Origin: Oncomelania hupensis
Lineage: Eukaryota > Mollusca > Gastropoda > Littorinimorpha > Pomatiopsidae
Length of the DNA: 64,000 bases
Direction of reading: 5' to 3'
Assembly (NCBI GenBank): GCA_036898135.1
Contig: CM072513.1
Span: forward strand, 39,395,466-39,459,465
Under the pieces are notes generated by a model. The model did not search any database. It was not told where the DNA came from and saw nothing but the letters and a program-made list of their open reading frames with translations. The stretch's first letter is position 1. Every line of letters begins with the position of its first letter. Shown piece after piece: positions 46,291 to 57,770 of the stretch. The position numbers and the translations under genes were made by a program.

Positions 46291-46934
46291 CTGCGGTCCA
46301 TATTTCATGGTGATTGTGTTACATTTATTACATTTGATGTTGTGCAAATTTACTTCTACTGTTAATGTGTTATTGTAGACAGTAATACTTTATAGCTAAT
46401 TATTTCAACTTTATTTGTAAGAGTAATTCTAAGAAATTGGTATTGACCTGGTTTAGACATAAGGGATGACTGATCGCATAATTTTCTAATGTAGATTGTT
46501 TCTGTGTTTTGTATTTTAGTTGTGGTTTGTCAGTCAGTATACTTATACTAATTTTGTTGTTATTTACTTACTACTACTACTAGTACTAGTAGTAGTAGTA
46601 CTAGTAGTATTAGTAGCAAAGACTTTTAATACCAAGATGGTTTACTCGCTTGATTTTGTAGGTACGAGGCCAATTTACGTCTCTTAGTTTCTGCAGGCTA
46701 AAAATGCAAACGTGAAAAAGAATTTTATTGCGCTGTGAAATGCACCAAAAAAAAAAAAAAAAAAAAGTGGTGAATGCAGAGGAAAGTGATTGCAGAGGAC
46801 TGTCGTTTTTCTGCTTTCCCAAAGGTTAGTTATATTTTGTCCGTTAGAAAATTGGATACAAACAAAGGTATGTCCCTTCAAACCCATTTAGTTGTAAATC
46901 TGAAAGAATGCCATATTTTCATGTGGTATCATAG
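46291..46934. other. Non-coding stretch
   Basis: Contains a TAC/TAG hairpin-forming simple repeat (46567-46617) and an A run (46748-46766). No gene is seen. Confidence 0.5.
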
Positions 46935-47376
46935 GCTTTTTCCAAATCAAACATGATGGCTACGACATGTTCACCCTGGACGAACGCGTTACAGATAAAA
47001 GTTTCCAGTCGCACCAGGTGGTCAACAGTACTTCGACCACTTCGAAAGCCACACTGAGTGTTGGATAATATATTATTTGTTTCCAGATACCACAGTAAAC
47101 GGAAATAAACCATTCTTTCCAGCGTCTTGCATAAAGCAAGACGTTAAGGCTATTGGTCTGTATAGTTTGTTGGATTAGTATGGTCTTTGCCAGGTTTAGG
47201 AATGGGTACAATAATGGCCTTTCTCCAAGAGGGAGGAAAGGTGCCAGTGATCCAAATCTGATTGAAGATGTCCAGCAGTTGAGACCGTGAGTACCTTGTT
47301 AAATGTCGTAGAAATTGATAATGCACATCATCCGGTCCAACTGCTGAATCTGCACTTTTGTTAATTGCATCGTCAA
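46935..47376 (-). pseudogene. Fragment of a third LINE (RT N-terminal half)
   Basis: Minus-strand frames give SADSAVGPDDVHYQFLRHL, SRSQLLDIFNQIWITGTFPP, SWRKAIIVPIPKPGKDHTNP, then NILSNTQCGFRSGRSTVDHL and VVAIMFDLEKAYDTT. These are RT motifs of a Jockey/I-like LINE. A frameshift lies between the NPTNY and YRPIAL-equivalent segments. The 5' side is cut by the MITE-like element starting at 47377. Confidence 0.85.
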
Positions 47377-47893
47377 CAGGGTTCGTACGATCCTTGAACC
47401 TCCTTGAATTTTTCCATGTCTTGTTCAAGGGCCCTTGAATCTCCTTGAAAATAGCCAAATTGCCTCAGCTCCTTGAAAACTTGAAATTTTAACCAGTGTT
47501 CCATTGCTTGACCTAGAGATTTTATTATCAAGTTTTCAAAAAAGCCATTGAAAAATAAAAATTAATAAAACAAAAATTATAATATTATTTGTGTTGTTCG
47601 ACGATCGCAACTTTTGTTGTCTGCTAATGATAAGGGAAATAACCTCCACTGGAAATTGTTCATTTCCTTGCTGTCGCGCATGCGCAGTTCTCGGTACATG
47701 TATATTCTTCGTTCTTCCGCTCTGTGTACAGAAAGTACGAAAATGCTTACTGAAGGGGTAAAAATGCCTGGAGGCGAGTGTGTGTTGAATCTTTTGTGGT
47801 TATCGAAATCTGAATATGCAGGGTGGCTGCTTAAAAAAAAGGGGAATTTGGCTATTTTCAAGGGGATTCAAGGGCCCTTGAACAAGACATGCA
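47377..47893. mobile_element. MITE-like element with CAGGGTTCGTAC end
   Basis: The left end CAGGGTTCGTACGATCCTTG interrupts the LINE frame. The segment ATGTCTTGTTCAAGGGCCCT (47417-47436) and its continuation GAATCTCCTTGAAAATAGCC reappear inverted at about 47845-47892 (one mismatch). The outer ~38 bp are missing on the right, so that end is truncated. The interior is non-coding. Confidence 0.72.
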
Positions 47894-48825
47894 TCTATTC
47901 TAACATGCAAATGGTAAAGTGATGGGGGAGGGGGGGAACACCACCCCACCACACCCCAGCCCTCTCTTCCACTTCAACACCCTCCAAAATCCTTAACCCC
48001 TCCAAAGAAAGGAAACGAGAGCATTTTAACATTAACATCTTAATGACCTCTCTGCAAAAAATCACAAATTGAAACCACTGCAGAAGATTAAATATTATTT
48101 CATAATATACAATTAAAATCTGAATTAGTTAAAAGAAATTAAACCAACAGCAACTACAATAATGATGATAATAACAACAACAATCATTATCCCTATCACA
48201 TTCATTGATTTAGTCACATCAACTTACAAAGATTAACACTGAGATCTTAGCACAGAAAAAAAGAAGCTATTTTACACTTCACCCTCTTTTTTCATCCATT
48301 TTGCTCTTCCACACTGTTTGATTGTTATTATTATTATGACTTTTAATTATGTCAGGATGAACAATGAATACTTGAATTATTAGAAACAAACAAAACATTG
48401 TTGCGATAGATCTAATGATTATTGAATGCTTTAACTTGTTAAAACTTGAGTCGCAACTTGTACTTAAAATAAAAGGCTGAAAAGGTAAGCAAGCAAGCAA
48501 GCCATGAAACAAACAAAAAACAGCCACTGTGTATAGAATGAGTTTGAAGAGATCGGTAAGTAGAAAAGGGAAAGTTGGCCTGCAGAAACCAAAGGACATA
48601 ATCAGGCTAGAATTTTGCTAGGGAAACGGAACAAGTAAACCTATATAAACCGCTATATAAAAACTCATCATTATTATTATTATTATGAAACCACCTTGGT
48701 ATTAGAAGTCTTTGCTAGTAGTAGTAAATACATTTATGAGATTAATATTGGATATTTTTTAAATATTTACAAAATGTTAACAAATTACATGTACTTATTT
48801 GATAGTCTGGCTGTTTGTTTTGTAG
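47894..48825. other. Non-coding stretch upstream of ANGEL2 exon
   Basis: AT-rich, with a G run (47925-47937) and a C-rich patch (47940-48000). It may contain earlier ANGEL2 introns or exons, but no upstream exon could be identified. Confidence 0.45.
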
Positions 48826-49961
48826 GCAAGGGGTGTCATCCTGCAAGGACTGCCAGTCAGCATTGTGGAAGCTGGAATGCTTAGAGCAACAGACACTGTT
48901 TTATCAAGCGCCAGCCTCCATTTCTTCCATTCCACACTTCTCCAGCCTTCCTTCCATGATTCAGAGGAGGAAGATCGTGTCTCCCCTGGTGACTTTGCTG
49001 AGTTACAGCACTGAAAATCAACTTATGCCAAGCAGTGGTGGAAGTCTTCACACTTTTTCCAGTGCAATGAAACGAAGTTTGGAATCCACAAAGATTTTCG
49101 AGGAGGACTGCACCGCTAATTCAGAAGAGAAAAATGACAAGGAATCCCCACCCAAACTCTTCAAACCAGAAACGAGCGAACGTGAAAGTGCAGGAGATAA
49201 CGCAGAGAGTGAAACGAAAGTATCGATAGAAGCTGAGACAATGTCTGCTACAAAACTGCATCATGTAACTTCCACTTCAAAGTTTACCTTCACTGTACTG
49301 ACAGAAAGTGAGAATTTGGGGACTATTGGTGAAACTGACAGCCAGACGTTACCCAGTAAATTGAAGCCAAGTATGGCAGCAGCTGTTTTATCCCAGTTGT
49401 CACATCAGCCAGGGCAAGTGCTGGGCACAACAGCCTGGCAGGTTTCACCTATTATGACCCTCTCAAGGCCTGCCTCACCACTGTCCATATTGCAATCACC
49501 AATTGGTTACTTGAATCCTCAGTCCTTATGTCGGACTCCTCTGTCAGATTTGTCTGCACTGGCCGCACCTAGTCCAACAGGTAGTTTTGGCCGCTTCTCT
49601 GCCACTCCATCACCAAATATTACCTCATTCCGCACTTATCACTCTACACAAACGCTTGACACGGTCACATCCAACGCTCTGCTACAGCATGTTCTGTTTG
49701 ATGCAGTGGATGCGTCTGAGGACCTCACAAAGACAGACGCTTTCAAATTGACCAAGAGGGAAAAGATCATATCACTGCAGAGACAGGAATACTCAACTTT
49801 GCAATATTCAACGATGCAAAATGTGCAGCTGATTCAGAGGAAATCGCCGCTTCCTGCAGCTGTCAGCCAAACTGATGAGTTGGAGGAGGGAGAGATCAGG
49901 GAGGATGAAATGCTTGAAGGTGGTGGAGAATTGGAGGACTTTGAGGATTATTTGGCTGAAA
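48826..49961 (+). CDS. ANGEL2: ANGEL2 exon: Ser-rich N-terminal region
   Basis: Begins after the acceptor TTTTGTAG and ends before the consensus donor GTAAGT at 49962, leaving one base of a codon (phase 1). It codes low-complexity sequence such as SPLSILQSPIGYLNPQSL and ends FEDYLAE. This region is poorly conserved in the family. Confidence 0.82.
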
Positions 49962-52900
49962 GTAAGTGTCTATCTCTGAAAGTGAAAGTGTCACAAAAGA
50001 CGAATATAATATTATAATGATAGGAAGGGTTTGTTACTGCACATAGGATATATATATGTAAAACACTGAAATCTTGGGAACATTGAGGTAAGAGTTGGCT
50101 TTGTGCTTGGTATAATATAATACATATTATAATAACACTTCAAAAACAACGTTTTCCTGAATACGTTATTAGTTATAGTGTGTGTGTATAAAAGTGATCT
50201 TGCTACAAATTTTCAGCATAGACCATTTTGCCAATTCAGTCACAAACCTTTCGAACATTTTTAAAATCTTTCGGCCATCATTTTGACTTACAAAATTGTT
50301 GCAACTAATTCCACACACAGAACACTGACGAAAAAAGGTTAATTTACATTTATTAACAACAAAACTATAAAACTTGATGAAATGACTAGAATGGATGACT
50401 AATAAACTCTTCAACTGAACTGTGGACTTAAATGAATCCCTGATGCAAACACATAAAACAAAAACAAAAAAAAAACGCCGTTCGCAACAAGGGGAGTTAC
50501 TCTCTCTGCTGATGCATGTGTCATCTCCTTGGCGCTTCCGATACACGATGTTCGACAGTAACACATAACACCTTTATTTATCCGATAGGAAATTAATATG
50601 GCCAGAAGCAATAACAACGAAACGGGCATGAGACAAGCAAACAACAAAGGGTGTTTTGATTGAGGCGTAAAACCTTAGGACAGCGGGCCGATCAGAACAT
50701 GACCCTTTCGAACATTTTGGAATTTTATCGGTGAATGTCCGATTTGCCGACGAAAATGACATCACTGGTATATACAAACTCGCATATATATAAAACTGCA
50801 TATCTAGAACAATGGGAATGTGCCAAAATCAGCAAATGTTTTGTGCTTGATCCTAAAATCAGGGTGGAGAATTTTCCGCGAATCCGCGGATTTCCGCGGA
50901 AGGCATTTCCATTTCCGAGAAAACAGTATTGAGTTTCGAGTGTGAGAAGCTAAGTGCTACCCTTTACTGGGCAAAGCAGCCGAAGGTCTAAACAGGCAAA
51001 ACGTCCAAAAGCGTCCGTATCAACCATGTGGTTATATTCTCACGTTGTTTGAAAGATTGCGAGACTTCCGGCAATTGACTTCTGGTTTATTCTGTTGTGA
51101 AAACATTCGACTGCATTTCCACAAGTTTTCTCTGTGAGGCGTTCGTTTTTTCGATGTTTTTTTTTTCAAATTTTCTTGTGTGTTTGTCTAAAATGGATGG
51201 TTTGGATTTTTCGACTGATGAAGGGGAGTTTACAGGCTTCCATTTATCAGACATTAAAGTTAGAGAAATGGACTTGGAGTCGGAGGAAGAGATCGGTACT
51301 GACATTAGACAATTAGTGTCAGTAGTGTGCATGCATACGATCTTTCATACTGGCATGAAAGTGAAGAAGAGGAGGGGGCTTGTTAGGACTTTTTAAAACT
51401 TTTTTTTTGTATACACATGGAGTAATACAAAACAAGACATGACAAGAAAAGTATAAAAAGGTAGATAATCAAAAGAGAATTTATTTCTGTTCATTTTGCA
51501 TTTTATTTCATTTAAATCTATACACTAGTCACTAATACCTAAGATGTAGTGTTTTTACTAACGTACCCCTAAATATCTCTAAAATTATAAAAATTCTTGC
51601 CTGTTTACAGCTAAAAAATAGACAAACGTGTGCCCAGTAAAATTGGAAATGTGGAGCTTGTGTGTAACAGTGGTGGACCTCAAACTTTGTTAAGCCTACA
51701 AATCAAGATTCTTAACTTTTTTGTTGTTGTTGTTTCTATTCATGTTTACTTTGTGCTTTTTGCTTTCAGGAGAGGCCCTAAATTACTTTCAAAATTCATT
51801 TTCTTCCAGGGGGCGAATACCGGGGCTGGGCCCCGGACGGATTTCAGAGATTTCTTGATTCAGTTGTTCTCCACCCTGTAAAATTTAAGCTATCCGAGAT
51901 CAGGTAACAACTTTAGTTTCTTACAGATTTGTAGTGCAGGGCAGTGCATTTCAGCTTAATTTTGAAAATGTTGCAGATTACCAAGACAAACTGAAATGGT
52001 TGCCAAGACAGTGGGAGTGGACCCCATTTGGTGAAGTGTATCGCAACAAAGCAAGTTTCAAGCTTAATCCGCCAAACGGTCGCAAGCCTGTAGAGTTCAA
52101 GATCATGTCGTACAACATCCTGTCCCAAGACTTGCTGGAGAACCATGATTACCTATATACTGGAGGATGCAGCAGGTCTCTAGACTGGAACAATCGAAGA
52201 CGGACAATCATCGCCGAGATTGCCTGCCATAATCCTGATGTAAGTTGTGACTGACTGATTGTGTCAGTTCTTTTATTAGCAATACTTATTAGTTGTCTTG
52301 TTTACTTCTTATTTATTTATTCAGTTTGTGTGTTTTAATCTTCTTTATTTTCTACATTGTTGAACATTTCGTAAGGCTGAATATTGAATAGAAAGTTTTT
52401 TTGCTCAAACTACAAAGATTTGATAGAGGCATTATACCTAGACAATGCTAATACTTGCATACTCCAGTATTATCACCTTTTCTTTTTAGTCTATATACTT
52501 CTGATTGTAGGCATACTCAGGTGACATGCCCCATTGTGAAATTTGCAGACGACACTGGCATGGCAGGACTGATTACGGATGACGACGACACGACATACAG
52601 ACAAGAGATTGACAGTTTTGTTTCTTTCTGTGATAACAATTTTCTTGAATTAAATGTCGGAAAAACCAAAGAAATTATAATTGACTTTAGGCGCAAGAAT
52701 GTTGTTTTTGATGAAATTTTGATTAAAGGTCAACCAGTAGAAAGGGTTAAAAGTTACAAATAATTAGGAATAGTTTTAGATGAAAAATTGACATGGAACG
52801 ACAACTTAGATCATATTGTCAACAAAACACACAGCCGTATCTATTGCCTGCGCAAATTAAGATCTTTCAAAATATCACATAAAATACTGCAAATGTTTTT

Positions 52901-55900
52901 CACATCTGTTGTCAGCAGTGTCATGACCTTTGGCCTGTCTTGCTGGGGTGGTAATGTGACAAAGAGAGACAAAGACAGACTGGACAAAATCATCAAGAAA
53001 GCAGGTGGGGTGGTCGGGAGTAAGCAAGACGACATACAGACTATTCACAAGAGACAGGTAGTGAAGAAAACGACAGCAATTCTGGCTGACAGCGATCATC
53101 CTCTGTACATGGAATTTGCCAGTAGGTTGATAGAGAGAAGTGGTAGATATAGGGCAGTAAAGACGAAAACGACGAGGCACAAACATTCATTTATTCCGAC
53201 AGCCATTCAGATGTACAACGAGCAATTAGATAGGGCAAACACAAAACACACGACTAACTAACATACTGACTAGCTGCATTCCCACCTGGGAGGGACTCAC
53301 TACCGCACTATAGAATTAACGTGCAGTATGCTCTTTCTAATGCTAAAATACACTTTTATGTTTTTATGTGTATAAATTCTTAAATAATAGTCTTTTACAC
53401 CCTTTTTATGATTGTAGTTTACTTTTGCTTACTATGTGTTATATACTTTTTGACTCCCATTGCTATAAAAAAAAACTATAATGCATGCCTAAAGATAAGT
53501 GTATGTGGTGTTTCTCTTTTGCCTGATTGTTAGCATGCCGTCCTTAATGTTGCATATTACATGTATGTTTTTATCATATTTTTAATTGTGCTGAGTGAAA
53601 GATTTCCTTGACGACATTGTAATTTCCATTTTATGGATTATTAAAGATTATGACTTATGACTTATGACTTATACCATCAATTTTTTTTTCTGTTTCAAAT
53701 TAAAAGTAGATACAGGTAACTTGTGTTGCCTGTCACCCTCAATCTTATCTTGCATTGTGTTCATTGTTGCAGCTTTTATTTTGAGTTTGACTTACATTTT
53801 TTGTGTGTGCTCCCTTTTCAGATTTTAAATATGCAGGAGGTTCACAGGGAGCACTTTAATGAATACCTGAAACCCAGATTGCAGAGATTAGGTAAAAATC
53901 TAATTGTGAACGCATCTTGCATCTTATTTTCCAGTAATGGTGAAACCAAAATACTAGTACAACATTTATTATGCGAATACAGAGACACTTGAGACTCTTA
54001 GATTTATAAACGTGTGGAACTGTCAAGAAGTTTGCATTGCCTTGAGCAGCTCTTTGGACTTGTAAAGCACCATATCAAACAATTCTTAGTAATAAGTGAG
54101 TGACTGAGCAGTAGGGCTGGACGGTTTTACCGGTATGTAACTGTATTCAGGTTCGGAAACGCGACGGTACGGTATACCGGTGCGGGTGTCCAAGGTCCGG
54201 TTTACTGGGAAATCTCGACAACACATAACGCAACAGTGGGCGACATCTTGTCCGCCCAGAGAGCGAGTCTAAAGCCCAAACACGTGGATAGGCAGTTGTT
54301 CTTGAAGAAGAACGTATAAGAACAGCAGCTTATCCACGTGTTTGAGCATGGTACCAATCGCCAAAGTTCTTAAAGACCTTTCCCGTTGAATGTTTTTGTT
54401 TTATTTTGATCTTGAGGTTTAAAGTTTGCTGATGTTCTAAACAGTGATTTATCATCATTTGTTTTGAAGGCGTTCAAGCAATAATAAAGCTACAGTTTCT
54501 ATGGAAATGTGGTTCTTTGAAACTGTTTTGAAGTGTATGATAATCTTTGTTTTGCTTCGGTCACTATTGTCACTGCCATATCCCATTTGATTGTAACACT
54601 TAAAATCGTGGTATACCGGTACGAAATACTGATACAACCTAAAAATACAGCGGTAATACCGGTACGACTTTGACCCACGGTACCCCAGCTCTACTGAACA
54701 GGATTCAAAGAAAAGCATCCCGATGATAACCATGAGTTTTCACTTTGCCAGAACAATTCTTGCTTAGATATATTGTTTTGAAATTGCTAACTTGTTATCA
54801 AAATGTCATGAGAAAATCTGTCGCAGTCATACTAATGATGATGATGATGATGATGATGGTGATGATGATATAAACAAAAAGAACAAGAAGAAGAGTATTT
54901 TACTTCTTAGATGTCATTTTTCCACCTGGGAATAGCATACTAAAATAGTTCGATGCTCTTATTTGCACTTATAAACACATATTCTCAGGCATGTTTAACT
55001 TTAAACATTTTTGTATAGATCACCAAAAAGTTTAAATTTTTAAAGTGAATCACAATTTATTTTCACTGTTATTATAATTTATGGTAAAGGTTTTCTGTGC
55101 AGGTTACACAGGTAGTTACGTCAAGCGCAGCGGTGACAAAAATGATGGCTGTGTCACGTTGTGGAAGAAAGACAAGTTTCAGCTTCTTAGAGCTACACCA
55201 GTCAACTACTGCCGTGGGGGCCTGCTGGACCGAGATAACATTGCCATCGTGGTGGAGCTACATCCTATCCGAACGGAAAATGAGGTAGAAAAAATATCAG
55301 CCTTACCTACTTCTAAGTCGCTTTAATTAAGGCTTTCCGATCACTAATTCCTTATTCACAAGTGTATGTGAGTACATGTTTTCAGCACAATAGGAGATCA
55401 TACATTTTCTAAATCAATAGAATGGAAACCATAGATCATTGGTGTTTAGACACTCTGGAAGAGATTAAAACAAAAGCTTGGGAGTTTTAGACCTTGAAAT
55501 TGAAGAGATAACATGAGAACTTGAGACTTGATGAGAGATGTAGTATGGTTAACATGCTATAGCCTGTGTGGTGTACCTCACTGTGTTGTGATATGCAGTT
55601 GCTTTGTTTACAGGTACCATCCCTTGATGACAAGATTGTTGTGGCCAACACTCACTTGCTGTTCAATCCAAAACGAGGGGACATCAAGCTAGCACAGCTG
55701 ATGGTGCTTTTGGCAGAGATTGACAAGCATGCATATATTGGTTCTGGATCTTCACAACAATCCCCTGGGTCTACTGCTTTTAAGGACAAGTATGTCACCC
55801 ATGTTGAAGATTTTGTTAAGACATGCCAGAGTTTCTTACTTCCCCCCCTCCCCTTTCTTCCCCCCCTTCCTTCCCCCCCCCCTCCCCCCCCCCCCCCCCC

Positions 55901-55955
<55 letters not shown>

Positions 55956-55961
55956 CCACCG

Positions 55962-56037
<76 letters not shown>

Positions 56038-57134
56038 TTCCATCCCGAAAAAAAAAGGTTACATTGTCCAGAATTTCAAGGCAATTCACTACCATACCCA
56101 AAAAGGTGGAGAGTGTAATCCAGACAAACGTCTGTAGCAGGTTTGCACCTGTTCATGCTTACAACCACTCAGCCACTTACCACAAATATATATACCATAA
56201 TCTTGGAATATTTTGTTGTACATGATGCAGAATCTATAAATGTGTTAGACTTGGTCTGTGACATTTCTTATTACGTTGATGCAGGTATTGCCCAGTGATT
56301 CTGACCGGTGACTTCAATATGGAGCCTCAGAGTGCTATGTTCAAATTTCTCATCAGTGGCCAACTGGACTATGAGGGTCTCCTTACCAAGGAGATTTCTG
56401 GTCAAGCGGAAGGAGCATCAGGGCGCAATTTACTGCTGGAACGTAACTTCTTCTCTTCAAACTATGGCATCACAGACTATTGTCAGTACCACACTGCAGT
56501 GGTTGATCGCTTGAATGAATACCTTCAGGCTGAGAAGTTGAAGAGTGAAGTCCCTACGTCCCCTGGCTCTGTGCAACTTGAACATGCCGCAAACATTGTT
56601 GCCGGTGCCAGTGAGCTGCAGGCTTGTGATGCCAGTATTTTGCAGGTCGGTGCAGTCCTGTCCTCAAATAACTCGTTGGTCGACACTTCTTCAACAGACA
56701 TCCAGTGGAACTTCCGTGCACCAGCTACATCTAGTGATGTGGGTACTAACCTGCACAGTGCAGACACATTATCAGCGGATGAAAGTGGTCAAATCCCCAT
56801 GGTAGTCAACACAGGGCAGCTGTGGCACGCGCTGAACCTCATCTCTGCCTACCGTCACCGTATTGAGCGCCTGGGCTTCCGGGCTCATGAGGTGACTACA
56901 CATCACAACAGAGCTGATTGCACAGTGGACTACATCTTCTATAATGTCGACAGCAAGGAGTCAGAAAACGTCAGAGGCGAAATGCGAATCAGGAACATCA
57001 GGGATGGAAACTTGAAGTTGTTAGGACGCTACGGGCACATGTCTTCTGATGAGTTCAGGAGGGTAGGGGGCATTCCAAATGAGGTTCAGCCTTCTGATCA
57101 TGTGTGTTTAATGTCACAATTCTTGCTCTTGTGA
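48826..57134 (+). CDS. ANGEL2: ANGEL2-like endonuclease/exonuclease/phosphatase protein, six exons
   Basis: Spliced gene with exons 48826-49961, 51935-52239, 53822-53891, 55103-55284, 55614-55789 and 56285-57134, all with phase-compatible GT/AG junctions. The first ~380 residues are Ser-rich and end in an acidic patch (DELEEGEIREDEMLEGGGE). The rest is the EEP (CCR4-like) fold: FKIMSYNILSQDLLE (catalytic Asn), LNMQEVHREHF (catalytic Glu), DGCVTLWKKDKF, LLDRDNIAIVVEL, VANTHLLFNPKRGDIKLAQL, VILTGDFNMEP (Asp/Asn pair), DYIFYN and PSDHVCL (catalytic His). All key residues are present. MSYNILSQDLLE fits ANGEL2 better than ANGEL1. Human ANGEL proteins have been reported as RNA 2',3'-cyclic phosphatases; activity here is inferred. 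An ATG at about 48957 is the first in exon 1, but a start in an unseen upstream exon is equally possible because exon 1 opens with an acceptor. Confidence 0.93.
50860..51878. mobile_element. Non-autonomous DNA transposon, CAG/CTG ends, TSD TAAAAT
   Basis: The 1019-bp element lies in an ANGEL2 intron. Terminal inverted repeats are CAGGGTGGAGAA and TTCTCCACCCTG, flanked by a perfect 6-bp duplication TAAAAT (50854-50859 and 51879-51884). It includes a 99-codon frame (51097-51396, + strand) with an acidic segment (KMDGLDFSTDEGEF, LESEEEIGTDIRQL) that may be a transposase N-terminal remnant, but no catalytic domain. Confidence 0.85.
51935..52239 (+). CDS. ANGEL2: ANGEL2 exon: start of EEP domain
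   Basis: Codes SAFQLNFENVADYQDKLKW, RQWEWTPFGEVYRNK and FKIMSYNILSQDLLENH. The acceptor GTAG at 51931-51934 fits the phase-1 donor of the previous exon and creates an ATG codon; the stronger-looking ACAG at 51923-51926 would need phase 2. The donor is GTAAGT at 52240. Confidence 0.88.
52439..53668 (+). mobile_element. 5'-truncated LINE in ANGEL2 intron
   Basis: Starts within the RT (VLSPFLFSLYTSD, VKFADDTGMAGL with the FADD box, LELNVGKTKEIIIDFRR). One nonsense codon TAA at 52760-52762 replaces the Tyr of the usual YKYLG, then LGIVLDEKLTWNDNLDHIV and LRKLRSFKISHKILQMF follow, ending SGRYRAVKTKTTRHKHSFIP. The 3' UTR has an (ATGACTT)n tail. TTATACC lies at both edges (52432-52438 and 53669-53675). 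The same LINE type is at 63231-63830. Orientation is that of the host gene. Confidence 0.92.
53822..53891 (+). CDS. ANGEL2: ANGEL2 exon: catalytic Glu
   Basis: A 70-bp exon between CCTTTTCAG and GTAAAA. It codes ILNMQEVHREHFNEYLKPRL, carrying the QEV catalytic Glu of the EEP fold, and ends in phase 1. Confidence 0.92.
54030..54100 (+). mobile_element. SINE family B tail fragment
   Basis: TTGCCTTGAGCAGCTCTTTG followed by AAAGCACCATATCAAACAAT resembles the 3' module of the 17248 and 63010 SINEs. It is degraded and lies directly left of the MITE. Confidence 0.55.
54109..54696. mobile_element. MITE with CAGTAG..GCTGG terminal inverted repeats
   Basis: Ends CAGTAGGGCTGG and CCAGCTCTACTG, with subterminal ACCGGTAT / ATACCGGT words on both sides (GGTATACCGGTGCG, GGTATACCGGTACG). 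The 588-bp interior has an inner inverted pair AAACACGTGGATA / TTATCCACGTGTTT. Ends of this kind are common in hAT elements. No matching target duplication was found, so superfamily assignment is weak. Confidence 0.75.
55103..55284 (+). CDS. ANGEL2: ANGEL2 exon: EEP core
   Basis: Codes GYTGSYVKRSGDKNDGCVTL, WKKDKFQLL and LLDRDNIAIVVELHPIR. It follows the acceptor TGTGCAG and precedes GTAGAA; 182 bp restores phase 0. Confidence 0.93.
55614..55789 (+). CDS. ANGEL2: ANGEL2 exon: NTHL motif
   Basis: Codes IVVANTHLLFNPKRGDIKLA and MVLLAEIDKHAY. Acceptor TTTACAG, donor GTATGT; it ends with two bases of a Lys codon completed by the last exon. The intron that follows contains the poly-C tract. Confidence 0.94.
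55845..56037. repeat. ~190-bp poly-C tract in ANGEL2 intron
   Basis: Almost uninterrupted C, with a few T, A and G breaks. The complementary strand is poly-G and could form G-quadruplexes. It lies 56 bp after the donor at 55790 and 248 bp before the next acceptor. Length and interruptions may partly reflect sequencing or assembly error. Confidence 0.9.
56285..57134 (+). CDS. ANGEL2: ANGEL2 terminal exon
   Basis: Codes YCPVILTGDFNMEPQSAMFK, a variable insert of about 120 residues, then AHEVTTHHNRADCTVDYIFY and PSDHVCLMSQFLLL before TGA at 57132-57134. An AATAAA at 57409 is a candidate polyadenylation signal. Confidence 0.95.
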
Positions 57135-57770
57135 GTAAGATCACCTCTGAGGTACTGGGAAAATTGAAGAAAGTACATATACAAAGTGAGAAGTGTGTGG
57201 CAAGAGGTAGAAACTGGTACAAAACTCAAGCAGTTAAAAGGGTGTATGCGCATTTCTTTGAATGGGTTTGTGTGCATTTTGAACAAGAAATGTGGGTGTG
57301 TTTTGAATACAATAACAAATGGATACAAATCGATTGATAAAAGCCACAACCACGTATCTCAGAAACCGCCGTTTTGAGAAGTACTTGATTGAAAATTCAG
57401 AAAGCAACAATAAATATTAAAGCAATTGTACCCCTTATGTTTTTTTTTAACAATAACAACATTTATGGATACACTCTAACTCTGGTATTTAAGTTTTAGA
57501 ACAATATATTATTAGAAGATAGCTGACAATTAAACAATGAAAGATTAACAATAATTCATTATGTTCTCACAATTATTTCACGAGAGAATCATGTCATCAC
57601 ACTGTCTGTTGCCTATCAAAACAGCAACTTTATGAAACTACACATTCAGGGTTCTATTGTCACATTTTTATAAATAATCCATAATGATTATTTTGTCTTC
57701 TAACAATGCATAAATCTTGTTCATGTACAAATCACTTGGTAATACATTTGTTACTTTCTATGTGTACGAC
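57135..57770. other. ANGEL2 3' region and degraded transposon-like sequence
   Basis: AATAAA at 57409 probably marks the ANGEL2 3' end. From about 57650 to 57770 the minus strand has a short frame (LPSDLYMNKIYALLEDK) resembling the one at about 58660-58730 (LLSDLLIEKICALLERK), so a diverged copy of the same unknown gene lies on both sides of the next element. Confidence 0.5.

Noticed and set aside
47577..47922. Overlapping ~100-codon frames on both strands
   Set aside because: They lie inside the MITE-like element and have no protein features.
55566..56225. Proline-rich protein of 219 residues overlapping the ANGEL2 exon
   Set aside because: It reads through the donor at 55790 into the poly-C intron; splicing to 56285 restores the EEP domain instead.
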